Below, one piece after another: positions 1 to 13,260 of a DNA stretch of 64,000 nt. Each line of letters opens with the position of its first letter. Positions within the stretch are counted from its first letter, which is position 1. This DNA comes from Panaeolus papilionaceus (lineage: Eukaryota; Basidiomycota; Agaricomycetes; Agaricales): contig JADNRZ010000019.1 of the NCBI GenBank assembly GCA_015501605.1, positions 434,001 to 498,000 on the forward strand. Reading direction: 5' to 3'. Below the pieces are notes generated by a model that searched no databases, had not been told where the DNA came from, and saw nothing but the letters and a program-made list of their open reading frames with translations. The position numbers were made by a program, and so were the translations under genes.

Positions 1-520
1 TACGGAGAAAGACAGAACGGAGCGCAAAAAAAATGTATGGAAAAAAGGTGGGAAGGGAAGGGAAGAAAGGAAGGAAAAGGATAAAAAGACACAGACGATG
101 AGATTATCGCGCTGTGATAAAAAAAAAAAACAAGGTAAGTGTTCAGAAGGATTAAGTGGGCCCAAGACGCGACAATCACCAACAGAGACAGATGAGAAAA
201 ATAGGAAAAGGAAGAAGGTGATTAAATGGAACAGTAAATCAGGCAGTAGCAAATAAAAGACAAGGAAGAAAGTCGAAGATGAGACAAGTAAAAAGATAAC
301 AAAAAAGGAAAAAGAAAACTAAACAGCAGAAAATAACAAGTAAAGACAGGACATGGTTTGGCATGGGGGTGTTAAAACAGCATAGATGACGAAGCATAGC
401 GCATACAAAAAAGGGTTCGGTCGGTGTCAGGAGGATGAAGGATGGGGGTAAAAGGATGGATCAATAGCACAAACTGGAAAGGTGGGGGGTATAGGACCGC
501 ATACATAATCCACAGACAAC
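1..520. other. Purine-rich 3' flank of the Urbs1-like gene
   Basis: The plus strand is almost entirely A/G-rich, so a minus-strand transcript would be pyrimidine-rich. No coding signal is visible. It is probably the 3' UTR and flank of the iron regulator. Confidence 0.5.
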
Positions 521-3500
521 CTAGTCACGGTTAGACGATAGACCATCTACATTCACTGGCCATATACTCGGCCTTTCCCTCTCGCCTCCGTTCCTGTTTA
601 GAGGAACAGACGCAGCCAAAGGACTCCCCGCCGGTGCTCCACTCAACGACATAGGCGGGAGCTGTGGTGAATGGTTCTGCGATCCGGGCCTAGACTGACC
701 CGCTCCTTGCGACCCAGACGCGGCAGCAGCAGCCGCAGCCTGCACCTGCGCAACCACTGCAGCCGACGGAGGAGGCGGCGGCGGCGGTGACTGCTGAGCC
801 ACCAAACCCCTCATCTCATCCAACGTCCTCTTCATCCCCGCCATCAACCTATCCGTCCTCTCCATCATCTCCTCCCACTTCCTCTTCTGCTCCGCCAGCT
901 CAAAGTAATGCCTCTCCAAATCCATATATGAAGGGATGCCCAGTCCTCCTAGCGCCACACCAGCAGCGACCATCAAACTCGACATATCCGAAGGCGGGGA
1001 GCCGTTATAGTACGGCGCGGGCGGGAGCGGATACGGTTGTGCTCCACCAGGGGCATTATTACCCGCCGCATTGTGTCCTAAAGGTGAGTGAGTCCTGCTC
1101 GGTGCATTCGATCCAGAACGGAGATAGCTCGATGGCGCACTGGCACTGCCCATAAACGCAGCTCCATTCGTCAGAGCCATAAGTGCAGGCAGATCCACTC
1201 CATGGAACGGCAGAGGCACAGGCGCAGCTCCATGGGGGAGCATCAACCCATTCCCTCCCCCACCTCGCGCCTGCTGCTGCTGCTGCGTCTGTGAAGGCGA
1301 CGCTGATCGGCCATCAGTCCAGCCATTATTGCCGCGCCGTTTACGATCCCGTTGTCCAGACTCACGTTGCGGTTGTCCCATATTATCGTCCTCGTCCTCG
1401 CCGTCCATGTTCACGTCCTCGTCCTTCTCGTTGCGGCTCTTCCCAGAGCGCCGTGTGCGTTTGCGTTTCGGCTGACCCTCGTCTGCGTCGCTATCGTCGT
1501 TCCCGGGGTGGCCTGGTGACACGCCTCCTGCTGTACGGCCAACTGCGACGAGTGCTTCCGCCGCGGCTTGATCGGAAAGTCTTCCGTTACCGCTGCCAAC
1601 GCCTGGGGCAGCAGGAACACGTTTCCGCCTCTTGATAACGGTCTTCTTCATCGAGTTGGGTCGGTGGGTACCGTGAAGCTTGAAGTAAAGACCTTTCAAA
1701 CGACAAAGATTAGTATATGCGCTTTTATAGACATCACAGAAACGAAATGGAAAGGAAAGGAAAAAAAATAGTGAGAAGGGGGTATAAAAACTGCCGCAGA
1801 AGTCTAGACAGCCCATAAAAAAATCCCATCGCTACTCTTCTGAAAGAAAAAAAGAGGGAGCGAATAAAGCCAACAACAGGAGGGCCCACGGTAAACCACC
1901 GATGAAAGAGAAAAAGAAGGCTGCAATGATACCCAAAGTACGCATATCTGATAAGATGTGGGAAGGGCAGAACACGCGGAGTGCATATCAGAGGGGGCCA
2001 GGTGTCATATCTGATAAGATGTGGGAACCGCCCCGCCTACAGGCATTTCCAACGAGGCATGGCCAGGTTCAAAAGGTGTCGCATATTCACAAGGCTACCC
2101 CGTGAAGATGACGTGCAGAGAGAAAATAAAAGAAGGAAGGACTCGGAATGAAAGAGAACCTGAACCCAGATATGATGCGAAACGAGTAAGGAAGGACGCG
2201 AACAGGCAAAAAAAGACGATGAAGTCAAGTACCCCCACACAGAGAAAAGATAAAATAAAATCAAGTGGAGATAAGAGAAGCATGAATCAACGTCGATTCT
2301 TTCCCTTCTTCTCGCCCTCCATCCCATTGAGAGAGGGGTAAGGCTTGGACTGCATCATCACCGCATCCAATCCAACCTCAAAAAACCACGTCATCAAAGA
2401 AAAAAACCACAAAAAACCACAAAACCAACAAAAACCACTAAAGATTAATCCAAAAACCAGCAAACTCTACTCACCACAAGCATTACAAATATTATTCCCC
2501 ACATCATCCCTCCTCCACAGCGGAGTCGTGCTCGTCCCACAATTCGCACACGAAAGCGCACCAACAGCAGCTCTCGGCGCCTTCCTATTATTCCCCGCTC
2601 CCACCGCATTACTCACACTCGCAGGGGCCGTCATACTAGCATCACTATCCACACCACCAGGCGCAGGAGACGCAGTACCGTCAACCTTGGGCGAGGCATC
2701 CCCAGCAGCAGCAGCTCCCACAGAGGGCGCCTCAACACCGGCACCAGCAGACGCAGAAGCACTAGCAGCAGCAGCCACAGCCGCATTCGCCTCCTTGGCC
2801 GCATTCTCCAGCTCCATCCTCGCATTCATCGCATTATTGAACGTAGGGCACCCCGAGCACGCACTCGTCCCGCCCGTCCCGTCGCACCTCCCATCACCAG
2901 GACACGTACCGCCTGCTGCATTCGTATGCGGCTGGGGCTTCGTTTTGGGTGATGAGGATTTTCCATTGGTGGTGGCTGCAGTAGCGGGGACTGGTGTTGT
3001 AGTGCTTAGAGAGCTAGGCGCAAAGGGCGAAGCACCGACTGCAGGGGTGTTGTTGGTGGCGGAGGCATTAGGAGGGGGTGTACGTCCTAGGGACGAGGGA
3101 CGAGGCATGTTTCTTGATTTGTGATAAAGGCCTATAATAACACGGAAAGTTATGGCGCGGGTGAGTCACTTGTTCAACAGTGCTTCGTAGACAGGGAGAT
3201 AAAAGGAAGAGCGATGGTGAACGAAAAAGATGAAAGCAAGATAATGGATTTTGGCGAGTGTTGGATAGGTCTCAAACGCTGAGGTTCCAGACAGATTCCA
3301 GGGGCTCTGCCGCTGGAGGTGTAGGAAGAAGAGATGGGATGGACGAAAGGTTAAAAGAGGTGGATTGATGAAGTACAAGAAAGAGGGGGAGGCGTTATGG
3401 TTGAGTCAAATCACAGAACGCAAGTAAAGGGTGAGTGATCCTAAAGTTGCAGTATCGTGGCCAAACGGCACCACTGATCTTGATAAATAACAGCAGGGGG

Positions 3501-4675
3501 CAAATAACACCAACAACCCAAAAACCAAAACCAAAGAAAAAACCTAGCGTCCGTGGAAATGTTATCCAACAGAAAATACTGTCGCAGTCATTGATAGCAG
3601 CACCTACGAAATGCAGTGCAGGTCAAGATAATATCTCCGATGAAACCACCTCGTGGCTGCCGCAATCCAATATCGCACATCGCAAACCAAAGTGAAAAAA
3701 ATAAAAAAGATAGGTCTCATCCCGGTGACAAGTCGAGATTCAAGATAAAAAAGGAGAAATCCAAACGCAGGTCTCTACGATCGGATTTCAGGTGTGAAGG
3801 GCAAGGCAAGGGCAAGTGAAACGGGGTATGGTATGGGGAACCGGAGATTGGGTGTAAATCCCAGACCAGTGTCCGGGTTGGATGAAGATAATGACTGCAG
3901 CAGCACGGAACGATATACACGTGGGCCTTGTCTACAAATCGAAGTAAAGCGGGGCGTAGAAGCGAATTTGACTCGGAAGCCCCGAATGACTGGTTTCGAG
4001 GCGTGTAGATGGCGTGTCTTTCGAGGAACGAAGGCCACTCTACCGGGAGAAATAGACAGTAGCTGCAGTCTGGGGCGCGACTGTTTAGGGCAACTGCGAG
4101 CCAACAAACGGCCACCCATCCAGCCATCGCGATAGGGTGCAAAAATACGAGACACGGTTGGTTGTGTCATTTAATGCAAGGAGACTACGGGCGCGTCTCG
4201 GAGACACGTGTCGGGTAGATAGGGCCCACCCCCATACCAGGTATGATACGAATATGAATTTAAAGCACAGACGAGCGAAACCCGAGACGAGTTAACAGAT
4301 AAGACAAAGGACCCACCACAGGCATTACAGACGGTATTACCGTCAGGATCACGTCTCCAGAGGGGACTCTCGGTAACACCACAGTTCACACACGGCGGTC
4401 TGTTCGGTGTGATTACTGTCGTATTTGGACTGTTGAAGTTGAACTCTTCGGCGTTGGCTATTGGAAAGGAAGACGTATACGAGGAGATACGAGTATGAAC
4501 GATCATTGAGGGAACTCCGGTAGAGATGAGATTAGGACTCACGTTGTCGCGTCTCTCCGTTTGGATTTTGGTTGCCCTCTGACGGAGCATTGAACTGCTG
4601 CTGGATACGAGCCATGTTGTTTATAGGCGAGTTCAAATGACTCAGTGCTGGTGACTCGAGGACTACAGGCGACAT
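521..4675 (-). CDS. urbs1: Two-finger GATA transcription factor, Urbs1/SreA-type iron/siderophore regulator
   Basis: Spliced model: exons 4675-4543, 4457-4317, 3131-2475 and 1692-521; about 700 aa with consistent phases. Finger 1 is C-X2-C-X17-C-X2-C at about residues 67-91, and finger 2 has the same spacing at about 286-310. Between them, at about 168-185, lies the Cys-rich CPGDGRC...CSGC motif that marks the Urbs1/SREA/SreA/Fep1 family, nuclear GATA repressors of siderophore and iron-uptake genes when iron is replete. The C-terminal half is Ser/Pro/Gln/Ala-rich with a charged coiled coil at about 565-610. Introns are 85, 1185 and 782 nt. The two long ones split the Gly codon directly after the last Cys of each finger. 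The start is the first ATG in the first open exon, and a further 5' exon is possible. The family call is strong; exact 5' and 3' ends are less sure. The target-gene role is known for the family and not shown here. Confidence 0.88.
1943..2027 (+). promoter_or_regulatory. Direct repeat of a 22-bp ATCTGATAA element inside the finger-2 intron
   Basis: An identical 22-bp segment occurs at 1943-1964 and 2006-2027, 63 bp apart, and each copy contains ATCTGATAA (1946-1954 and 2009-2017). This fits the ATCWGATAA consensus reported for SreA/Urbs1/Fep1-type iron repressors and also forms an inverted TATC-N-GATA pair. Both copies lie in the 782-nt intron of the Urbs1-like gene itself, so autoregulation is the simplest reading. 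No binding has been shown. Confidence 0.6.
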
Positions 4676-7600
4676 TGGGGTAGAATTAAAGTGACGAATT
4701 TTTATCAACTCGTGAAGGGGGATAGATAAAAACGGGTTGAATGTAGCAGTAGTGCCCTGTATTATATACAACCTAGAACGACGGTCAGTATAACTTGAAA
4801 CAATATATAAAATAACAGAAAGAACGACGAGCTCACAAGAAATAACAAGTCTGCTCGCTGTGGCAAACGACGACGAGGAGGTCAAGGGGAAGAGAGTTAT
4901 GGGAGTAGGCTATGAGCTGATGCTGGGGTGAAGAAAGGAGCCAGCGCAATGAGAAGGGAGGGAAGATAAACTCAGATAACGCAACCCGGCCAATCACAGA
5001 ACCGCTGTTTGTACGAGATAACAACCGTAAATTGAACTGGTTTGCTTTCCCAGGATTTCAATTCAGGGTCATCACACACGACAATTTTCTTTCCCTGATC
5101 TTTTTTCCCGCTTCTTTTTATTGTTTGAAATTGAGGGTTCTTTCACTGGACATAGCTCATATCTTTCTCTCTCTTCGAGCTCATCCGTAGTCTATTCAAC
5201 ACCCTCACAGAAACAAAACAGACGAAACAACCAGTTCATTTCACCCAGCCGAACCCTGATCGGAACCTGGCTAGCAACGTCTCAAATCATGAATCATAAT
5301 CAAACCAGTTCTCACGATTCAAAATCTCTCATGATCAAACACACTCGATCTAATCGCCGCACCCTTCATTTATCAATTATTTATTTATTCGTTTCTAAAA
5401 TATAATTATTTAATTCAATTCAATTATTTAGCTTCCCTTCCCTTCCTCACACCACCTTCGCTTTGGCCGCTTCCCATGCGACACTCACGTTCCCGCCCTA
5501 TTACCCCTTTAGAATTAGTAAATAAGCGATTTTAGACTCCCCGCTCAAGCCTCGTCGGCTCTAGAGTTCTCCTTCAACTCAGCCAGCAGGTAATAATAGT
5601 TATCACAATCCCCATCATCATCATCGAGGCCATGCTATGTCGATACCGTAAGATACGATAATACACCACTGATTCTGATTCAAATCTAAGAATGGAGTGT
5701 AACCATGATTAGCCCGCGTTACATATGTTGATTGGACAAACGCCCAATTTATGATTAATCAATCGGCTCGCAACGCGCATGCACATGCAACATTCATCGT
5801 GTGTACCTCACCTCGCGCTGCATTCAATCGTCGAAGCGCAGGTAATTACAATCTATAACTCGTAATCTTCATCAATACATGTAAGTAAGTAAGGTATCGA
5901 GGCGCGTCATATCATATATTATCATACATCAATCCACGCCTCGAGGCTTATGCGCTGCATTGCATCGCGGCCAGGCAACGCGCTGATGCGATCGCACCCG
6001 TAGCATAACTCGAGGGAAGTGCGTAGGTTGATAATATTATTGGTACGCATGATCTATCTATGTATCTCTGTATCTCTTCATACATAGTATCGTATCGTAT
6101 CAACCCGAAAACCTTGAATCCATATGCCGTGAAACCCCAGAATCCCATCCCATCCCAGCCGCCATTTTCCCGGTTCCAGTGCCGTTCGACCCTCGACGTC
6201 AACCCTAGTCTTGTCTTGTCTGATCACGACTCGAATTCACAGGGCGCCGGTCAGCAAGTAAGGTAAGGTAAGTAAGTAATAGTAATAAATAGCACAGGAA
6301 GTAATTTCACCCCCACATCGTGACCTGCACTATCCAATCCAGCTATCTCATTAAACAGCAAGAAATTAAGAGAACTAGTAATGAACAGAACCCTAACGAA
6401 TCTATCTACATACACACTGACAAGGCAAACACTCGCTTACGCGGCACCCTTAGGCTTCGAAATTCGAATCACCAAAACGTGTTTATCGCGAGCCGCCGGG
6501 AAGGACATGCGACCAGCGGGAGGGATTTCATTTCATTTTATTTCGTCCAATGCATTCGTTGATTTAATGAATAGATTTGATGGAATTTAATATTCTGCGA
6601 GTTCTTTCCGTGACGGGATATATATATCATTGGATGTGGTAATGTGGGTATGACATATGACTGATCAGAGTATTGCCTTTCTTGTGGACCAGCGATAACC
6701 TCTCAGCTCGATACAATACCCTCTTGCCTGTTTTCGAGCCTACGAGAACAAACCAATACAACACAACCTTGAAGCCTAATACTAGTACTCCACAGCACAA
6801 ACAGAGATACGCCCCGCAGCTCCCGCTAAGCTCAGCTACCCGACACCGATCGCACGTCTCGAAATGAGTTCAAATTCGAATGACATGCTGCGCAATATAC
6901 CCAACCCAGCCCAGCCAGCGAATGAAAACGTCGAAAAGTCTACCCAGTCGGCCCTGGTTCCTCGGCAGAACGATCGTCTTTGAGTTGGGTTACACACGGC
7001 GATCGCGTACACGCCGATATCGACTTTGACAGACATAGGGGTGATCGAGAACATCATACTGGAACACGTATCGCGGGTGGATACTAGGCTGATCGCCAGC
7101 GCAGAGGATAAAGGTATGGAAGGGGGGGTTGTCAGTGATCCGACACACACATGGCTGGTGTGTTCGGGAGGACGCGTTCCATCCAGTTCTCGTGTCGTTC
7201 GTGCGTTCCGTTTTGCTATCATTTAGGGTATTCTATAAATAAGAATTGAGATTAACGAGCCAGGTATGAAGTGAATCTAAACACGAACCTGGGCATGAAT
7301 ATTCTGGATTCATTCCATTCTCATTCATCTCATGACCAAGCTGACAACCGCGCGTACTGCAGCTACATATGTATTTGCGATTCCAAGTATAATAGTAATT
7401 CAGTCAAACGCCACAACAAAAATACCCAGTCCATTACATTCCATACATTCACTCTTTCTTTCACTCTTTATCTTCCAACCCACTTGAACCTTCACGCTCG
7501 TATTATTCTAGAACCGTGATAAGGATAATTTCAAGCAAGTTGAATACTCACAGTCGTCCCATTGTCATTCATTTCGCTACCCGTTCCGAACTTCAGCGTT

Positions 7601-8700
7601 CCACCTCGCCTCTGCTTACAGACTCGTGTGTTGTCTATATCATTATCAACTACGACACGTCGATATATCAATTAAGGCGCGGCATGATACTTGCTTACGA
7701 TCACTGGCACTTCAATTAAACTACCAGTGACATCGCCCTCCTCGCCTCACGCACGTTGTCCTCAGGCTACCATCCATCCCAAGCACCGTATCGCGTTCAA
7801 TTTCCAGCTGAGCATCGCACCGGTCGACGTGGTAAAATACCCACATAAATATTGTATATTAACAGCCTGTGCTTGGCTATTAATCCTGGCAGGCAGGTGG
7901 AATTTTGAATTGTATAGTAGTTATATCAGCCAGAAAAGAGAGAAAAGATGAGTACCAGACCCACTGTAAAATAGAGCGATGTACGAATGAAAACGCATCA
8001 CCGTGACTGGCACGCACCGGACATCGGCCCTCATCAACCACGCATATACATCTATAGATCGACTAAAGATCGACAGCGGGCTAATCACTGCACCCTCGAA
8101 CCTAAAAACCCTTGAACTTGCTGCGCCGTCAGAGGCACAGCGAACGGCGCAGCGCAGCACACTCGGTTGTTACCTTACAGTTCATCATAAAACTGACGAG
8201 TACAGAAACACCAGGACCAAACAAACGCCTGCCTCGTCCCCAGTTCCATTTCTAGGCATGTAAGCACCATCAGCGCTTACCATTCCCATGTCATGACTCC
8301 ATCACCAAATAAGTCACCTGAACCCAGCCAAGACCACAACGTCAATACGCGTGCTGAGCTGACAAGACGGCTACATGCGGCTTTAAAATTAAATATGCAC
8401 AGCGGTTGATTCGATTAGATTTGCTACGCGGTGTCATACACGCCAATGTTAGTGGCGGGACATGTGAATGCATGTATGTCACCCAGACTAATAATTGCGA
8501 AGCGCGGGGAAGGGGTGTGGTGGGTTGCCCAACCTGTGATGTATGTATCGTGTGATGACGGGTGAGTGGGGTGGATGGATTAAGCGTCTAACGTTATTGA
8601 TGATAGGTTTGACTTCTGTTCGGGCGAGGAGATAAGATGGAGGAAATGTCCGAGCGCGGTGTGATTATGAGTTGATTGTTGAGTTGAGCTTGAATGTTGA
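4676..8700. other. Long non-coding upstream region without a recognisable gene
   Basis: Only short frames without codon or splice support are present. The first part should contain the promoter and 5' UTR of the minus-strand iron regulator. Short GTAAG-type runs occur near 5880 and 6255. I see no tRNA, transposon or conserved domain. Confidence 0.5.
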
Positions 8701-9185
8701 AAGGTCCAACAGCCGTCCATCTTGTATCATATCTGATACCGATCCTCAAACGAAGAGCCTGGAGTGAGATAACAGACGCATGATCTTATCATCCGAGGTT
8801 CGAGAATGGGCCCACACCACATCTTATCTCATCCCGATAAAAATTTACTTGTCTCAAACTTCAGAACTTCGGGAAGCCAATAAAATATCACCATAAATCC
8901 GCGGAGCGACGCCGAGCACGGAGATTATCCTACGTCTATATAATCCTATCATCTATCCGAGTTCTTCTTTCCGAGCAACTCACCATGATTCAGACCACAG
9001 ACGAGTAATCTAGAAGATAGAAGACGCGATAACACCCTCGAAGTCCGGGCTCAGAATAATCATCACCAACATCATTGGGACCAACGTGTATCAAAACCAG
9101 TTTCAGATCACCGCTTCCAATGTCCAAGGAAAATGGAAGCACTGGCTAGAAATGGATATGATTTAGATTGACGCTCACATGGCAT

Positions 9186-9212
9186 CATATCATATCATAT
9201 CATATCATATCA
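9186..9212 (+). repeat. (CATAT)5 microsatellite
   Basis: Five tandem CATAT units plus CA, read directly. Each junction creates a TATC (GATA on the minus strand), so the repeat is a five-site GATA array at 5-bp spacing. A degenerate GATA-rich tail continues to about 9275. Confidence 0.9.
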
Positions 9213-10653
9213 CAATCATATCTGATGAGATGAGATAAGATTACCCGGATTCCTTCCATCTTATCCTATCGATATCGATACCCCTCCGAGTCTTCGAAGG
9301 CCCATCCATATGCCATGAACACCTCGATGCACCTTCCGTCCCATTATCGTCCCTCCTCGTGGCCGTCGAACCGCAGATCAGGGTGCACCACCCTGTCATC
9401 CGACTCGTCGATACGACTGCATCCTGACCGACAAGATAACATCCTCTCCACACTTGGTCAATACTTACTATGATCCAGATAACTACTTATCCGCCCCTTG
9501 CACCATCGCTATCTTCCCTGCTTGATATTTTATAATAACACACTAGGCACATTAGGTATTTGTGAGTAATATAATGATGCATACCCTTTCGGACCGGCCG
9601 TTGATCCTGCAAAGACTCGGAGTCGCATGACGGCGAGATTCGGAATGGGCAGGAAATGGAGTGAAATGGAGAGTTTGACATCGAAGGAAGGGGTGGCGCC
9701 GACCCTCGAGCTTATTTCAATCATTTAGATAATGACACCATATGCGACGACCCAATGATATGATATGATGTAGCCTAAAGAGGTCGCAGCTGCATACCCC
9801 ACTGGAGTGTGGGGTATCGAAATGAGATGAAATGAAATGACAAAGAGATCACCGAGGCTTTGTTCGCTTTGTCGACGCGTGTATTTTAATCTTTGTCTTT
9901 GCACTGAAGGGACACCTCGATGATCAACGGGTGTCGCAGGAATGGGAGGGATCGTGAAGGGCGGACGCGACCCTCGCCTTGGTCCTTATCATGTTGTCGC
10001 TGACAACAATTTGACAATCAAATTGCAGCGAGCGACCTGAGTTCAACCAATTGAAGTAAGATGCAATCCTCATCAAGCATCAAGCTATGCTAGCAACGTG
10101 TTTGTGCATTAGATCCGTAATAAATTCATTTGAACAGGGTCGGAAGACTCAACAAAGGGCTCGCCGTTCAGGGTAATCTGTTTGTGTCTGTGGATCCGCT
10201 CATCATTTCGCTGATGAAGAGCGTCTCAATCTCCTTCTCTGGGCGACAATCCTCCAAAACCGACCTCCACTTTCAACAACATCGTTACATACCAGAGCAG
10301 ACCACAGCGCCCATGACGACACCTAAATTCGTCCCCTCCCAAACGAGTACTAGATGAATGAGCATGCCTCACGCCCGTCCCATTACCTCAAAAAGAGGAC
10401 GCTTTTAAAAATTTATCAATACCATACGCGAACGCGAACCTGAACAGCCAAGACGGTCCGAACCCACAATAGAGTTGCAAAATTCGCATCCATGTGGCGC
10501 CATTCATGCAGGGTCACGATGAGTCGCGAGTCGGCTCACCGAACGAGCTGGTGTGCGACCGATGGGCGGCGGTGGCCGACGTTGTTTGTAACAACATCCA
10601 AGCTCAGGGTTGGTGTTCTCCCTGCTTCAACAACGAGGACTCTTGAAGTCTCA

Positions 10654-10662
10654 ATCTGATAA
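10654..10662 (+). promoter_or_regulatory. ATCTGATAA candidate iron-repressor site
   Basis: Exact match to ATCTGATAA, within the GATA-dense block upstream of the iron regulator. Function is inferred from the consensus only. Confidence 0.35.
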
Positions 10663-13251
10663 CTTAGAAAACCTCCTTGGTAGATGTACCTTCCGAGGTG
10701 TAAAAAAGCACAGATATGCAGGAAGAGAACGGAAAGACGAACAATATTCATGTCCGCTTACGCTCATAATTCAACGCACAAAGGCGCTGCCATAATTATT
10801 AACCATGCCCATCGTCAAGGACTCTGTCTCCGCCCAACTCCTTTCGGATCTTATCTCAATCTAAATTCACCCCCGAACTAGAAAATTTTATCTCATCAGT
10901 GTCCCTCACTTCGGGATCTTATCCTAATCCTTGTCTTATCCTTATCCGCCCGAACTTACCCACAAATGTCGTATCAATGCTTTACATACAGTTGAAAAAA
11001 TATATAAACAACGCATCATCAGAAATGCACGTAAATTTTCTGACACCAACCCGGCTTGAGTGGGTGGTCTCCGTTTCCGGCCGAATGTGAATATGTCAAC
11101 TCGACATCGTGGATGTCAACTATTCCCCAAATTACATTTCTTGATTTAGCGACAACGGGTTGCTTACCCCACAGGGTAATAACCCACTTGTTGATTCTCG
11201 AAATCTCAGCGAAGCCGCGTCTCTGTGCTGAAGTGGGTTCACTCAAATGAACTGGCTGCTCGAGTGTATACTCGTCGAATGTCCTGTCGGGTGTGTTTTT
11301 TGAGTAGTTTTTCGTTCCCAGTATTTGTATCATCGCAAGTGCATCCACTCTGAAGCATGGAAGGAATTCATCTCGCCAACAACGAGCCCCTAAGTCAGCC
11401 AAGGATTTAAAACGCACCCCGAATCGAGTGGCGTTCGTCGCCATCATCAACGGATGCATTTTCGAAATTTGGGTGACTTTGTGGGGTACGAACTGGGTGA
11501 TTCCATGCAGGAGGCCTCGATGAGCGAGCGAGCCTCAACGTTAAATTTGGGTTAAGGACTAAAACTTCACGAGCTTTTTGGGGGACATGAACATCGGCGA
11601 TGCTCATGATGTTTTAAGCATCCTTTACACACTATCGAGTCTGGTCCCGTCTCAGTCATCAGCACAGGATAAAACATGACGTGAAATTGGGCCACCGGGC
11701 TATCTTATCTTAACAGATACAGGAACCACAAGCTGATGCGTGGTTTTTGCTCTAGTCCTTGTTGATAGTTTTTGACTTGTCTTCGTTGGAAAATAGCACC
11801 TGAACCCCAATTCTTAAAGCGATATCGACTATCAACTGAGCATATGACAAGCAACTGTCAGTATATGCGTATTTTACATAACACAATGACCACTGGTGAT
11901 TGCACAACGTGTGGTCATCTGTTAAAGCTAAGCCGCCGGCTATAATACGGACGATGGCACCTGTGAATGTGACCTGGAATTTGACGCTATGGAACGACCG
12001 AAACTCAGCTGATACCCCGTGTTAAATGCCCTGTTCGATTATCCGATGATGCATTTTAACCTAGTTGAATGTCGAGTCACCGACCGTAAGCTGAAAAGTG
12101 CACAAGGTTAAGCATAGGAAGTCCTGGGAGGCATTGCGTGATATGCTCTAACTCACGATACAACGCTTGAGGCGCATCGCACTACACAGAGGGAAACGCG
12201 GATTAGCAGAATCCTATACCAAGACCGATGTGAGCGCAACTGTGAAAGTCGCGATGCCACGCGGCTCTCGCGCCACCCCGGTCCCGCGCCTCGGATTCTT
12301 CGCTGCCAGTTTCTCACCAGAAGAAGTCATCGAGTCTGGCACCTTCGAAGAGTCTTGTAATCAACGATAACAATATTCTTTGACTCTCTACACCCGACAC
12401 CGCTAGATGAGCGTTCGTCTATGTCGAAGTTGATGTTAAACGATGACCTACACCGTTATCAGCGGGTAAATCCCCTCAACTCCGAGATGTAACACCCACG
12501 CTTTCAAGGCTATTGCTTTATTGTCAAACAAAAAACCTTATATATTATGTCTTGGGCATATGAAAACGAATAGATCCGACGCGTGGGTTATTCATGAAGG
12601 CCCCAATTTATTGAAACCACGGGTGAATCATCCTGCGAGGCTATTCAGAGATTCTCCAGAACAACGTGGAGCGTCGGAAGGTGGAATAACGTTCGGAAGG
12701 AAGGCTGAGAAATAGTAGTGTCATGGATGAGATCACACTGGACATACGCACGGGTAAGCAATGAGCATTCTCATCCCTTGGTTGCCTACCTTCTCCAGGA
12801 AAGGTTGAGGGAGCACTGTAGTCAACCTTCCGAGTGCTTGCGTGCCTTTATCGAGCGCGTAATTGCGCAGCTTTTAATGTCCCCTCTGAGGCGCTCATTG
12901 GGGTCAGTTGCTCGAGTTCAATTACTGAATCTGTGGCAAGGATAAAGATTCAAGGTTCCCAGGATTTCCAGGCTAGCTTCAGATTCCACGGTCCGTCCGT
13001 AACCAGGTTCGTCATTTTATCTAATCATACCAAATTATGAACCGAGCCAGTAGTAACTCCTTACATACCACGCAAAATACGTATTCAGCAATATAATCAA
13101 ATTACAAATACCCCCGTAACGGCCTTCGACAAGATCCCAGGTCCGATCCGCTCGCTTGTCAACGTCTGTTTACTTTCTGTGGGATGATACTGGCAAGTAC
13201 CGAAGGTATGACCCCTGATCTGGTGTGCACCAGATGAGATATGGATATGTA

Positions 13252-13260
13252 ATCTGATAA
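13252..13260 (+). promoter_or_regulatory. ATCTGATAA candidate iron-repressor site
   Basis: Exact ATCTGATAA followed by GATGT, giving the same 14-mer as both copies in the regulator's intron. This extended identity is more than a bare GATA core. Confidence 0.4.

Larger units (their letters stand above)
8700..11750. other. GATA/TATC-motif-dense intergenic block
   Basis: Clustered GATA or TATC cores are seen at about 8725-9275, 9750-9770, 10850-10945 (five TATC in under 100 bp) and 11700-11720. The block includes the (CATAT)5 microsatellite, which is itself a string of TATC cores, and an ATCTGATAA at 10654. No gene is recognisable. A 146-codon minus frame at 11019-11459 is within chance expectation. 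Confidence 0.45.

Noticed and set aside
2345..3124. 259-codon plus frame, Ala/Pro-rich
   Set aside because: It is the antisense shadow of the GATA exon 2475-3131, whose minus frame carries the Cys-rich motif and finger 2.
11019..11459. 146-codon minus frame in the gene desert
   Set aside because: Several chance frames of this length are expected in 64 kb. No domain and no splice partners were found.
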